Assembly (NCBI GenBank): GCA_037783415.1
Contig: JAZGTN010000069.1
Location: forward strand, 1,984,001-2,048,000
Origin: Leptasterias polaris
Lineage: Eukaryota > Echinodermata > Asteroidea > Forcipulatida > Asteriidae
Direction: 5' to 3'
Length of the DNA: 64,000 bases
Within the stretch, counting starts at the first letter, position 1, and every line of letters begins with the position of its first letter. The notes below the pieces were generated by a model. It was given only the letters and a program-made list of their open reading frames with translations. It had not been told where the DNA came from and searched no databases. This document shows positions 23,260-34,507 of this stretch, piece after piece. The translations under genes were made by a program, and so were the position numbers.

Positions 23260-23735
23260 TTAAAAGGGAAATAAAGATATTGACTTCTGGCAGATTACCA
23301 TTTTGGTTCGTTCCTAATCAGGAATGTTTACCTGCTGGTCAAGATTATGACTTGCTAAAATTCTAATCAGGAACCCCCAGTTTATTGTGTTAAAACGTAT
23401 AACCTGTTTGTACATTGACTTGTTATTAACAAATTATTCCACAGAAAAAAAAATTCAGAATAAAAACATACAGCACTTATAAAAGAAGATTTATTTTATT
23501 TTTATGGATTCCAAGATTGGAATGAAGATTTTCTTCCAAAACCAAAACCATTACCCAGTCAGTTTCCCTTGTGATTTATTCATGTTATAACTTGATATTT
23601 GAAGTAAAAAAAGTTGAATCCGTTAAGGCGGGCATGATACTTGGCCCTTGAAAAAAGTAGGGACATTTTATTGAGTACAAAAAGGGCTGACTGGCCTACA
23701 TGTTCATATATTAATAACAATTTTGCTGATTATTC

Positions 23736-23801
23736 AGGAAGTCAGACTAAAGTATAGGAAGTCAGACTAAAGTATAGGAAGTCAGACTAAAGTATAGGAA
23801 G
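23736..23801. repeat. 20-bp tandem repeat, 3.3 copies
   Basis: AGGAAGTCAGACTAAAGTAT at 23736, 23756 and 23776, all exact, then AGGAAG. Confidence 0.95.
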
Positions 23802-23869
23802 AATATTATGTATGATTTGTACTTGTTGGAGATACACACTAGACTGCTGGACTCATATTGTTGAAATGT

Positions 23870-24010
23870 GACAGGCCTACAATGTACTTCAACAAGGCAA
23901 TGGAGGCAACCACCTCCATGTCCCTAAACATTGCCCGATGACCCTTGAAATGTTCCACAGTTACAAGCTAAGAATTCTCCCATAGAGGTGACCCTTTTAA
24001 CTAGGAAAAA
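23870..24010 (-). repeat. Family H dispersed repeat, copy
   Basis: Blocks AGGCCTAC, GGCAATGGAGGCAACCACCT, CCCTTGAAATGTTCC and GAGGTGACCCTTT occur in the same order as at 56064-56230. Confidence 0.55.
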
Positions 24011-24432
24011 CTGCCTTAACCTTAAAACAATCATCAATAAATTATCACACAGAAAACAGAATTAGCTGTTGCTTACCAACCAAAAGGACCTAAGGTATAA
24101 AAGCAAAAAATAGTTAGGCCTGCCGTTTCTATCCTAGCAGAACCTTTGAAGACTTTGCTAGGGTCAAAACGCCAAGCTATTAACAACTTTTTGCTTTTTA
24201 ATTATCAGGCCTGAGGTGTTAATGGCCAAATGAAAAGCTAAAGGAGTCAGGCCAAAGGTCTAGTGGAAACTTCAAGCCAATAATGATACTTTGTCACAAG
24301 ATCATTCATGTTAAAATATCTGCCCTGTTTGTGTTAACTGTTTCACTATGTTGACCATGCGTTCTTGTCTTTCTCAGAACCCAAAGTAAAAGTAATGAGT
24401 AAAAACAAAAGGCAAAATAGAGAAATGGGTGC

Positions 24433-24690
24433 GCTTGGGGTTCAGGTTGGCTCAGTGGTCTCTTTTCCTGCCTTTCACCTCTGTGGACCCCGGTTCAAAT
24501 CCCACCTCAGACCGGAGCCTTGTATGTGGATTGGGTTTTCAGTTCCTACCTGATTGCGCGGGTTTTTCCATTGGGGTTTTCCTCCCACATCTAAAACTGA
24601 ACATTTCTTCGTGTTTTCTATACATCCTGTTATTGTTGCTAATTGTGCTGTTAGATGTGTAATAAATAATTAAGTCTGAATAAAGTTGAC
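24433..24690 (+). mobile_element. Family G tRNA-derived SINE, best copy
   Basis: A-box-like TTGGCTCAGTGG and B-box-like GGTTCAAATCC (24492-24502) are spaced like an RNA polymerase III promoter. The body is GGAGCCTTGTATGTGGATTG, GGTTTTCAGTTCCTACC and TCCTCCCACATCTAAAACTG. The end is AT-rich (GTGTAATAAATAATTAAG). Shorter copies are at 1245-1508 and 41281-41475. Short ORFs across it have no coding meaning. Confidence 0.8.
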
Positions 24691-26227
24691 AGTAAAGAAA
24701 TATCTTTTTAAATGTGTAAGCATTAGATCTAAACTGTTGATGCAGGATGGTGGGGAGATCCAAGTAAGGTTGTACAGTCTAGGTGAAGATCAAACAGTAC
24801 ATTTGTACCTTAACCTTGCATGATGCCATCAGGCACTAAACAAGTGTCCATTTTTAATTAAACAGTCAGTACTCCGCCATTTTTTTTTTATATCTCCAAA
24901 TTTCCAAGTTCCCCAACTACACCTATAGCCAAATAGCATGCCAAAAAATCCATCAAGGACCCGCTCTCCTGGTTTTCCCCTAGAAGTTGTACAGCAATTA
25001 CTTAGCCTTGGATCTAATTACCACTACTACATGTAGGTGAAATGAACCATTTTTTATAAACTATAAATAGAGACAAGTATGGGCTAATTTTAAAGGAAAT
25101 TTGATTAGAATTTATTTTATTTAGTCACAAGGGTCTATATCTGATGGTTTGGGCGATTTAAAAGTGATTGTGTTCTTCCCCAAAAATGTATTAAGGACTG
25201 TGTAGTGGTGATGATCAAACATCACCTGAAAAAGTTTCAGCTGCAATAAATAGTAGCCTACATTTACAGTTATTGGTGGGACGACCTGATTTTGATTTAC
25301 TCCCGACAGCCTATCCAGTCATTGGCGATACGAGCAAAATGCATCCTCACTATATGGGCATACTTTATGAAATGTTTCACCCACTCAGATGAGAAAGATT
25401 TGGTCCAAATAGGTTTTCCATAAGGAGGCAATCCGCAGCATTTTAGTCAAAATTAACAACAATCAATAGATTCAACCTTCCCACAAAAAAACCCTGACCA
25501 TCTTTACATCGTTAACATGTTTGCACAAGTCCACAAATGCATGTAAAAATTACTAGCTAAATGTAATTGATATACATGCAGCCAAGCATAACTGTAGTCT
25601 GGGCGAGCAGTCGGCTGGCAGTTCTAGCCAATTAGAATAACAATAGCCCTGTCGGTACCCAGCAAAGAGCGTCGGTCACCACAAAGTGAGCCATTGATTC
25701 CTTTCACAGTTGTCGGAGCTGTCATAGTCATTTAGGGGAGATCAAACCGAACCGACAGGGGCTCTCCGAACTGGACTGTGGTTGATCAGTCAGGCGATAG
25801 GGGAAGCTTTACAATGAGTGTTCCGATCATTGCAACTATCAAGGGTGCGTGTGTGTACAGTGAGTACACGTTCCATTTGAGTGTGTCAGTGGGACACGGC
25901 CGAGAGATGTTGGGAAAATACTTGTCGTTGTAGACGATTTAAAGTGAATGAAGCTTGATGAGGCTTTTTAAACCAAGGGAAAAGAGGGCAACTTCCAACA
26001 CCATTATGACTGTATAGAACATTACAAACATCCACATGTTTAGCCCTTTTTGTTGGGTGTTTTTGAAAAATTAAAAACTTCAATTGAAAAGCATATATAC
26101 TGAAATGGATAAAATGTCTTTAAAAATTGTTTAAATGTTAAAGTCTGTGCCTAAAATAGATGCTTTAAAAGAATAGTGTACCCGACATGGTATTGGACAA
26201 CATGTACCAATCTGAAAATGAGTTTAC

Positions 26228-26448
26228 ATCAGACCTGGAATTTCATCTTTGTGAGGGCAAGGCGGTTTCAGATTTGCAAAGGGCACTTCCATTGGAAATT
26301 TTAAAAAGTCTACAAGAAACTTTTGATAGGGGACCAAGACCAAGATCAGGACAACAGAGGTCATGGCTTCCTTGTAATTCCAGGTCTGTTTACGCTTTTT
26401 GTCGTGACACCATGCCACTGTGGTTCCAGTGTTTCTCTTGGCTGATGA
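26228..26448. repeat. Family H dispersed repeat with inverted ends
   Basis: Starts CAGACCTGGAATTTCATCTT, contains AAAGGGCACTTCC and GGGGACCAAGACCAAGA, then GAGGTCATGGCTTCCTTG and GTAATTCCAGGTCTG. The ends AGACCTGGAATT and AATTCCAGGTCT are inverted, so this is a MITE-like unit. Confidence 0.7.
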
Positions 26449-26764
26449 TCTGAGCAAGTGGTAACAATTCCAATTGATGATATATACGGGGACGCAAATT
26501 GCAAACTGAAAAGATTGCAGCGCTCACAACTGTGCGATGATTCCATCTCCACATCTAAATTGTGCGTTCTTGATGAATAGAGGTAAGGAAAAGGCTCATA
26601 ATTGGCACAAAATGGCAAAATGGGTAATTGCAAAAACTGAATGGGGTAGTAAGTTAGACCACCTTATGATTGAATGGTAATAATGGAAACACTTGCATAT
26701 GGTGGTCCTGGAAAAAAAACCTGATGGTGTTTAAAAAAGCAAACATGGGATTGTTGTGTAACTT

Positions 26765-26885
26765 CAAGGAGGCAATTTCCTCAATGCCCCTGGCCATTTC
26801 ACTGGTGCCCTTCACCCTGGCCCAAATAAAATCTACAATTTTCCTTATAGGAGGTGCCCTTTACCAACAGCCCTTCTTTTCTAAG
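26765..26885 (-). repeat. Family H partial copy
   Basis: Contains AAGGAGGCAATTTCCTCAAT, GCCCCTGGCCATTTC, CTGGTGCCCTT and GGAGGTGCCCTTTACC. Confidence 0.55.
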
Positions 26886-29800
26886 TACAGTACAAAGAAT
26901 TGGGTCTTATAGTCTTTAACAAAAATCCTCTTTTGCTTTTGTAGATTTCAAATAATTTGCATACTTTTTTATTTAAACACAAGTCCCCCACCCCCACTAC
27001 AAATTTAGCCTAGAATGGAACTAAAATTGAATTAAAATTTTCAACAACCATTCATTTATTGCCCACTGTTTGCAGAGCCTTGCAAATTGTCCCAACATCA
27101 CGTACAGACAAAAATGTACAATTGGGCGCCCAGGTATATGTACAACGTCGTGTGGTCTACGTATTATACATCCAGACGGGTCGATAACTCTTTCAACTGA
27201 TTGAAAAGCTTTCAAAGAACACTGCGTATGAGATATCCAGGTATACAATGGTAGAACACAGTACATGTATAAGGATCAATAATTTCAAATCAAAGATTAC
27301 TTCAAGCATGGATCCTTCAAGGGGGACCTGAGATGAATTTCTAATTTGTTAAAATCAGTTGTGTGTAGAATACTGCTGCATCAGCTGACTGCCATGCAAA
27401 CAATGTTGCTGCTTCTAATTCCAAATGGTTTCTAAAAACAAGTTACATATTTCACCCCTAAATAATTGAGAATCACAAGTACACAATGCACATTGACATT
27501 TTTGTACACATTCTATAAATTAGAAAAAAATAGTAAGATAATTTGATAATACCGATTTTAAAACATAATCCAAGACCTACGGACACCTCTACACATATGC
27601 AAACATTCTTCAAACACAATAGTAAGAAATAATATTTCAAAATTGTCATTCAATTTTGATAAAAGCCTATAGTGAATGATCTCAGCATTACACTACCTGA
27701 CTATCATTTTGTTACTCATTATTATTATTAGCATTCAGTGTGCACAAAACATGTCCAGTCTACATGTTTTGTTTTGTAAATCACTAAACCAAATCACACA
27801 AAAACTGCTAACATTTTGAGTGTGTGTTTTTCAGGCGAGTAGGCAGAATATCTTGACTGATAAGCTTAGGTGCATTAATTATTTTGTTTCCTAAATTGAG
27901 AGAATCTTACAAAGGATTTTTGCATGTTTACTGATGCTTTAAAAAAAAGGATCTGGAAGTTATTGCAGTCCAATTTCCTGTTAAGCCAATTTCAATAGGA
28001 GATATAGATATATTTATGGTTATGAATATATGAAGAGAAAAACACAAAGTAATACGATTGATGCATGAAATTGGTTAATTATATCAAGTTGTGCATGTAT
28101 GCCAAGTCTACTGAACACATGCGTAATATGCCATCCAATGTGTCCATTAATCATTATTATTTTTTTTTTAAACTGACATGCGCTTTGCGTCAAAGACATA
28201 CACTACATGTACATGCATTAATTGGAAAGGTACATTCATTGTGACCACTCCCTATTGCTCATGCAATAACAAGTAGCTTACACATGGCTTCAGTTTGTGA
28301 ACAGTTCGCAAAATGTAAATTGCAGCATCTAGGAATCAATCAAATTTGCTTGAAAGATTGAGTCAGAATATGTGTCAAAGTCTGTGGTGCTTCCTGGAAA
28401 AAAGAAATGAAAAAACAAAACAGCTACACGTAGTCCAATTTGAACTTAATGACTTATGCATGCGTGAACAACATACGCAATTTATGTACCCATGTATTCC
28501 GTTAACACCTTGGCTATGACTGTCTGAAACCCCCTGGGGTAGTGTTGGATCACTGTTAAGTAGAAGTCAGGAGATGACAGGCAAGATGGCACCAGACAAC
28601 TTGGGCGTTGTTCCTATTACCATTTGCAGTATGGCCCCATTACAAAATCTTGTTCCAAAGAGTCATCTCTTTCAGAAGATTTTGCTTTCAAATCGCTATG
28701 GGTCGTAAAAAGATTTTGAATCTTGCACTTGCACAGCAGTTAGCAAACTGTTAACCCAGAGTGCAATGGTAAGGATTTGGGGCTCTGATTCATTTATCTG
28801 CGTTCTCAATAACAACACACCGTTTTATATCTCTTGTATTGACCCCTTGCAATGAGGGACTGCCTGCCAATGGTCTGCCATTTTGGGAGCAAAGTTGTAT
28901 GTAAAAATATGGTGAGCGTAAATGCACGTGTTGCATGAAATGCGCACAACACACTGTATAACACAAAAAGAAACTGACAACCAACAACCAAGATTTGTGT
29001 CGATAACATGTGAATTGGGACAACACCATTTCATCAAGAAATACTTTCTGATTTTCGGCAGATATTGATAAAATACTTGTTTTACACATTTTTGAATGCT
29101 GAAACACATCCAAAAACAATTAAATTGAAGGGAACCTTACAAAAACAACAGAAGAAGCTGAAAAAGACTGTTGTGTCTTATTATTGTGAATACTTTATAA
29201 ATTTTACTGTCTCTGCAAGCTGTAAATTTAAAATAGAAATGCACCAATTGCTCTAAGAACATTCTCCCAACTTTCACTTCATCTTTAAAACTCTCACACA
29301 CAAAATTATATAAAGTTACATGTATATTTATACAATTCAGCAAAGTATATTTATACAATTCAGCCTATCAAATATTTCTCAGTCTAAAACCAGAAGTGTC
29401 TTAAAAATCAAAACCAGATGGTTAAAATTGATAGTAAAAATCATGCTCCCCTGCTCCGAACCATGAAATGGAAATAAAATACCAGTTGTTCCATGAAGTA
29501 TTTCCAGTTGATCCATCAGAGTACCATTAAAAAAGAAAATTTCCCCTGGCCTTGCTATTTCTGTATTTTTATGGTCACTCTTCATTCCTGAGGATGCTTT
29601 ATTATTTCTGGCGGACATCCGCTGATATCCTTCCACTGGTAAACTGAGATCCTCATGTTTTAATCATAAGCAGAGCACCGGGAACTGCTGGAGGGGAAAA
29701 GCGGAGCAAAATATGCCGGGACATTTATCATTCCAGATCCAGAAAACGAGCCGAGTGTCAGATTTTTCTTTTTTTATTTATTATTTAGAGGATGCATTTT

Positions 29801-30814
29801 GAGATTCACCAAGTTTGTTAACACTTGGTGACTGGATGAACATTAACACTGTGTCAATAAACAAGCTCCAACCTGATTATCGGAATGAAAGGGGGAATTG
29901 AATACAGCATGAAATATCCAGACCAAAACAGCATCTCCATCAAATGAACACAAGCTTTCAGAAGAAAAATAGAGATCATTAATCATGTAAACTGATACTG
30001 CTCAGAGTTTTGAATTGAAATACCTAATGGACCTTGTTGTAATGAAATGTGTAATAAATCAATGAGTTCACTGGAGATGCAATTTCAAGGGTATTATTGT
30101 GAATATTTTTTCTAATTAAGAATGACATGACAGTGTGACCCAGGCACAGTTTTTGATAAACTGGTGAGTGGGAAAATGTTTAACCAATTTAGGTGTTAAA
30201 AAAAGTTAGGATGGAGTCACTACGCTATATCACATCACAAAGTAAATTGATTTGTATTCTGTATTTGCCAGGAGCGATATTTTCAGTTGCTGGGCATGTT
30301 TTAGTGCCTTTAGAGTTCTACCTAAGAGCTTTTTAATTGAATTCACTCTATATCTTGGGTGATACTTTGACCAATTTCTAAAAGATTCAGTCCTGAAATT
30401 TCATCGTTGAGAGGGCAAGCTAGGCCTGAAGATTTGTCCAGAGCATTCATTCAATTTACATTTATTTCCAACAGTACATAACAGAATGCGAAAGACAATA
30501 TTGTGGAGGCATCATTCTAATAAGTCAAGGCTTGCAGAAGAGTGCCTTAAGAAGAGAAAAAAAGACAAGAATTAACACATTATATAATCAGGACAAAGAC
30601 AAAGATACACAAGGAGACACATGATCTGACTAAAGAGAATTTAATAAGATAAAGTGATGGCTAAAAAAAACCTTGCAAATCTGCAGGGGAGGAGGTAACT
30701 TTGCCGAAAAACCAAAAGGAAAAACATATTGGGAGATAACTCTACGAAAGAGTTTGTAAAAGAAACAAATATTTGATTGGAGAAAACAAAACTTATGGAG
30801 ATAACTCCTAATCA

Positions 30815-30927
30815 CTTCAGGCCTGGAATTTCATCTACATGTATGGGAAATTTTTGAAGGGGCACCAAGGCCAAGACCAGGACAATGAAGGCCATGGCCT
30901 CCGTGGACTCTAAGTAATTCCAGGCCT
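30815..30927. repeat. Family H copy with inverted GGCCTGGAATT ends
   Basis: CAGGCCTGGAATTTCATCTA ... GAAGGGGCACCAAGGCCAAG ... GGCCATGGCCTCCGTGG ... GTAATTCCAGGCCTG. The ends are inverted repeats of each other. A further fragment lies at 30388-30450. Confidence 0.7.
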
Positions 30928-30979
30928 GCCACTTGAGAATTTTGCACTGTAAAATAGGTTAGTGCAAAATAGGACTTAC

Positions 30980-31096
30980 CTTTTGAAAGATCGATAGACA
31001 CGGTTTAGGATCATCAACCAGTTGCACCACACCCACCCAGCCGGGTTCAAAAGGTTCCTCATCATCATGGGAGTTACAAAGGCCCAGAGGATGCAT
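30980..31096 (-). CDS. ZNRF3: ZNRF3/RNF43-type E3 ligase, exon 2 (ectodomain)
   Basis: 39 codons, read phase 0 on both sides, between a CTGCAG acceptor and a GTAAGT donor. The product starts MHPLGLCNSHDDEE, continues EPGWVGVVQL and ends DDPKPCLSIFQK. This is residues 86-124 of the partial protein and part of the protease-associated-like extracellular fold that binds R-spondin furin domains in vertebrate ZNRF3/RNF43. Two cysteines (residues 92 and 118) sit at family-conserved positions, and a disulfide between them is my inference. The acidic run HDDEE matches the family's acidic NNNDEED-type loop. The exon is a multiple of three, so skipping would keep frame. The first codon happens to be ATG, but the acceptor and the homology show that it is internal. 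Confidence 0.95.
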
Positions 31097-31189
31097 CTGC
31101 AGAAATGAGAAAGATGGAACAAATATTTAATTTCAAGACAATTTGTAATACTATATTTGTACATTATTTGTATTATTATAAATTGTATT

Positions 31190-31292
31190 TGGCCTTAGCT
31201 TTTTAAACTGTATCTCTGTGAAGCATCTTGAGGGTCTTTTTAGACGGACTTTGGCGCTATATAAATAAGTTTATGTTATTATTTAATATTAA
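31190..31292 (+). mobile_element. SINE-type 3' end (GCGCTATATAA then TTATT)
   Basis: CATCTTGAGGGTC, GACGGACTTTGGCGCTATAT, AAATAAG and then TTATT repeats: a tRNA-SINE-like 3' tail. Similar ends occur at 42843-42893 and, reversed, near 32135-32175. Confidence 0.65.
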
Positions 31293-31316
31293 TATTATTT
31301 TTTTAATGTTTACTTT

Positions 31317-31555
31317 AATTTCATGGCTGTGCTTACAATGGAATTCTACGCTTACACTACAGTGCCCCATAAATCACATTATTCTATGGGCTGTAAGCCC
31401 AAAATGACATATGCATTCAAGTGATTTGAGCACTGGGACCAATGTTATGGCTCTGCTTACCGCAGAACTGTTGCGCTTATGGCCCATAGAATCACACACT
31501 CTACAGGGCATCATAAGCGCAGAATTCTTGGATAAGCGTGTGCCATGAAATTGGG
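31317..31555. mobile_element. Family D element (two related units)
   Basis: Begins AATTTCATGGCTGTGCTTAC. A second unit begins near 31436 with GACCAATGTTATGGCTCTGC. It ends, reversed, CCCAATTTCATGGCACACGC. Internal CTATGGGC/GCCCATAG and GCAGAA/TTCTGCG motifs occur in both orientations. Confidence 0.75.
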
Positions 31556-31760
31556 CACTGGTGTTGTCAGAGTATGGATTCTGGTCCCATTGCACTAATG
31601 TCTTTAAGCAAGACACTTAACCACAATTGCTTTCTTCGATTGGGATGCAAAGCCATAGGTTCTGTGTATTGTGTAAAACCCAGTACATTTATTAGCATAA
31701 GAGAAGAGGTTCAACCTGGTGTTTTTGGCTGCAGAATTGCAACGCAGCACCATGCATATA
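31556..31760 (+). mobile_element. Family F SINE-like fragment
   Basis: Contains GGATTCTGGTCCC, ATGTCTTTAAGCAAGACACT, TAACCACAATTGCTT and GGGATGCAAAGCCATAGGT, the same blocks as 9487-9791 after the tRNA-like head. Confidence 0.6.
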
Positions 31761-31864
31761 CATGTAGCCTACCCTTACAAGGGGATGCATATTGCAGGAC
31801 AGTTCTTTTCAGAACTTAGTAGTCTCCAGAATTCTTAAATCTACTTCGCGGCAGTAGATTAAAT

Positions 31865-32045
31865 AGCCAGACAAGTTTCAAAAGAACAAAATCTACACAG
31901 CAAAGTAGATACACTTGGTGTTAACACAAACTGTACCGAGATAGTCCTGTACCAAGATAGTCCAACAGGGCGTTGAGTACAGTCATACAAACAGAAGCAG
32001 AAGAAGCAAACCAAATATACGTTGAGACCTCACCATGCAATGCCA
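31865..32045. repeat. Family J repeat, copy 1
   Basis: TCAAAAGAACAAAATCTAC, AGCAAAGTAGATACAC, GCAAACCAAATATACGTTGA and CCTCACCATGCAATGCC recur at 33350-33440. Confidence 0.65.
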
Positions 32046-33349
32046 CACAAAACCTTCTTATTGGTCTCGTAAATTTTCAAAATAGTCTGTACACCTGTTA
32101 TTAAATATTGAGCATTTTGATATGCCCGCTTATTAAAATTGTGTATTATTATTATAATTTTAAACGGCGCCATAAAGATTGGACCCAGTTGTGAGCTGCT
32201 GTCATTTCTGTGCCAGTTGTTGCTGTTTTCTCTAGCTTCCCATCGTAGCCGTCTTTATTTCCATTTATTTTCTCATTCTCTTAATATCTGTGTGGAGTCC
32301 AGTCTCTAGAGTCAGTGGATCCATCTGATATTGATCCTGTTTTGTCACAAGAGTTCTATTATTATTTTTTTTATAGTTATTACTGATGTGATGAACTTCC
32401 ATATTGTATCCTTGAGCTCATGATTTATCACCCAGTCTCTCCTTGCCATATCCACCAGGTACAACTTAATCATCTGCATCTTCTGGTATGAAGACAAGGG
32501 CCTGATTTCACATACACTATGATTCATCTTTTAAAATGAGGCTGCAGCCAATCTGACGGCTCGGGCAGGGGCTATTTCGAAATCACTAAAAAGGCATATT
32601 CTTCAATGTTGAATGGCGCAGTCGACAGTCACAACCATATCTGAAGTCAATTGATTCCGACACGAACTCAGTTAGCCATGAATCATTTGCTATGATGTCA
32701 CAATACAGACAACTTTTGGGAACGGGAAAAACTCAACTCAAGATGAGTGCCTTGTACAAAAGGGCCCAGGTCTTTGCACCACACTTCGCATTGTTCGAAA
32801 ACAATTCCACAGAATAGTACTTTCCTATAAATAGTAGTTTCCTATATTCCTCATTAGACTTTAACGGTAAACACTAAGAAGGGATGAAATTTGATTGCAA
32901 TATGCATGATTTATTTGCTAGTGAGCTAGCTAGAGGATTGAAATAAAATGAGCTTCCAGATATTGATTTTAGACCTGCCCTTTAAGGCATTCAAGTCATT
33001 GACATTCCAAGATTGAGTTGAATCAAGCAGGAACTAGCGAGTCAAGTCTCAAGGTCTGTGTGAGTCAAGTGAAGTCCAATGGATCAAGATGTTCAAATGT
33101 TATGTGAACGTTAAAACAAGATCAGAAAGGTCATGACTTAAGTAAGCATCTGTCCAATAAAGCACTGCAATGACTTAATGTGCCGTTGTCATCTAAACTG
33201 TCTAAATTACGCATGCAAGTAGAAGCTCTTTTCCCAGATTTAAAAACTGTTTATTGCAATCAAATTTCATCCCGCCTTAGTATTTACCGTTAAAATAAAT
33301 ATGTAAACTACTACATGTATCACAAAATGTGGTACAAATACCTGGTTCT

Positions 33350-33440
33350 CAAAAGAAAATAATCTACCCAGCAAGTAGACATACACACAGTGTTACTGCA
33401 AACCAAATAAACATTGATACCTCACCATGCAATGCCTCAA
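33350..33440. repeat. Family J repeat, copy 2
   Basis: TCAAAAGAAAATAATCTACC, AGCAAGTAGACATACAC, GCAAACCAAATAAACATTGA and CCTCACCATGCAATGCC parallel copy 1 in order but with shorter spacing. Confidence 0.65.
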
Positions 33441-34027
33441 ATCCCACATACTAATAGTATATTTTGCAATTTGAAGTGTTGCACAATTGCACAATACAGT
33501 TAAATAATTTTGCCGAAATAGATCCAGTTCCCCATAAAAGCCACCTTGGGTTTTGGGTTCCAGCTGCTTCAAGTGTTCTATATTTTCTACGCATCCAAGT
33601 GGTTCACCGACCAATCAAACACGCCAATTGAAAAAGCTCCCGAGAATCATATGGTATTTATGCAAAACTCACAGTTGTGCATTGAAAAGTGAGTTATCTG
33701 TATAACTATAGGCCTACATGTACATGTCCAACTTTACACTTTGTGACATCAAGGGGGAACTAAATGTATCTGTAAAGAATTGTCTTATGTTCAACGTCAA
33801 CACTTTCAAATAAGAATACATGTATGAAGTCAAATTGTTTTGCACATTTTGAAAGTCAACAAGAGTTGAAGAGAAAATATGTACATCATGTTTTTTGGAA
33901 GCTTACAGACCATTATGATTTACATTCATAAATATGCCAGAAAGTTTATCCATTCCGATTGGTCGAGAGGAGCTATAAGACATGGTAAAACATGTTTAAA
34001 CATACGCGTGTTGTGGTGCACGCTTAC

Positions 34028-34507
34028 CTGGTGTCGCACACTGAGCATTCCGGCGTACTAAACGTTCCAGATGACTAAATATTATACATTACGTCATGTC
34101 ATGCCTGCGCGAAGCAAGCGAAAGTAGTCAATTTTGTGTCGCACTGAGTGTTCCTCTAGTCTCTAGCTGTCATGGCGTCGCTCATGAGCTGTAGAACTAC
34201 TACTAGTAGTGATGAACGCACAAGCATGTCAAGTCGTTTCGTAACTCTAGGTGTGAAGACATCAATAATAATTCATTACCTTACCAGCGGGAGGTATGTG
34301 GAAGGCCTGACAGGGGGGGGGGGGGGGGAAAGAGGGCTGTACGTGCCCAATCTAAGAAATATTCTTATGACGTGGTATTGTCTGACAATTTAAGAGCACG
34401 AGAAGGAGACCACGTCACCAACACGGCTGGAATGAACAGTACGGCCGCGCATGCGTACGTCACCTGGAACGCTCAGTACGCCGGAACGTCGAGGACGTGA
34501 CACCGGG
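34028..34507. mobile_element. Inverted-repeat element with TTCCGGCGTACT arms
   Basis: Left arm about 34028-34076 and right arm about 34458-34507 are imperfect reverse complements sharing GGTGTC, TTCCGGCGTACT, CGTTCCAG and TGAC. The element is about 480 bp, CpG-rich at both ends and interrupted by G16 (34313-34328). No coding capacity seen. Confidence 0.75.
34313..34328. repeat. G16 homopolymer
   Basis: Sixteen consecutive G residues inside the inverted-repeat element. Confidence 0.95.

Larger units (their letters stand above)
20963..30979 (-). other. ZNRF3 intron 2 (10.0 kb)
   Basis: Contains an AT microsatellite with poly-G runs, a family A MITE (22876-23259), a 20-bp tandem repeat, a SINE-like copy (24433-24690) and several family H copies. 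25560-25860 and 29560-29900 are less AT-rich and free of the repeats recognised here, so they are candidate regulatory segments. 27000-29500 shows nothing that I can support. Confidence 0.75.

Noticed and set aside
23736..23801. CRISPR-like array
   Set aside because: Units are contiguous with no unique spacers, in an animal intron; a simple tandem repeat.
24433..24553. Possible functional tRNA gene (A and B boxes)
   Set aside because: The cloverleaf cannot be closed and the sequence continues into a repeated body, so it is a SINE head.
28790..29119. Three overlapping minus-strand ORFs
   Set aside because: Open in all three frames without homology, so likely chance.
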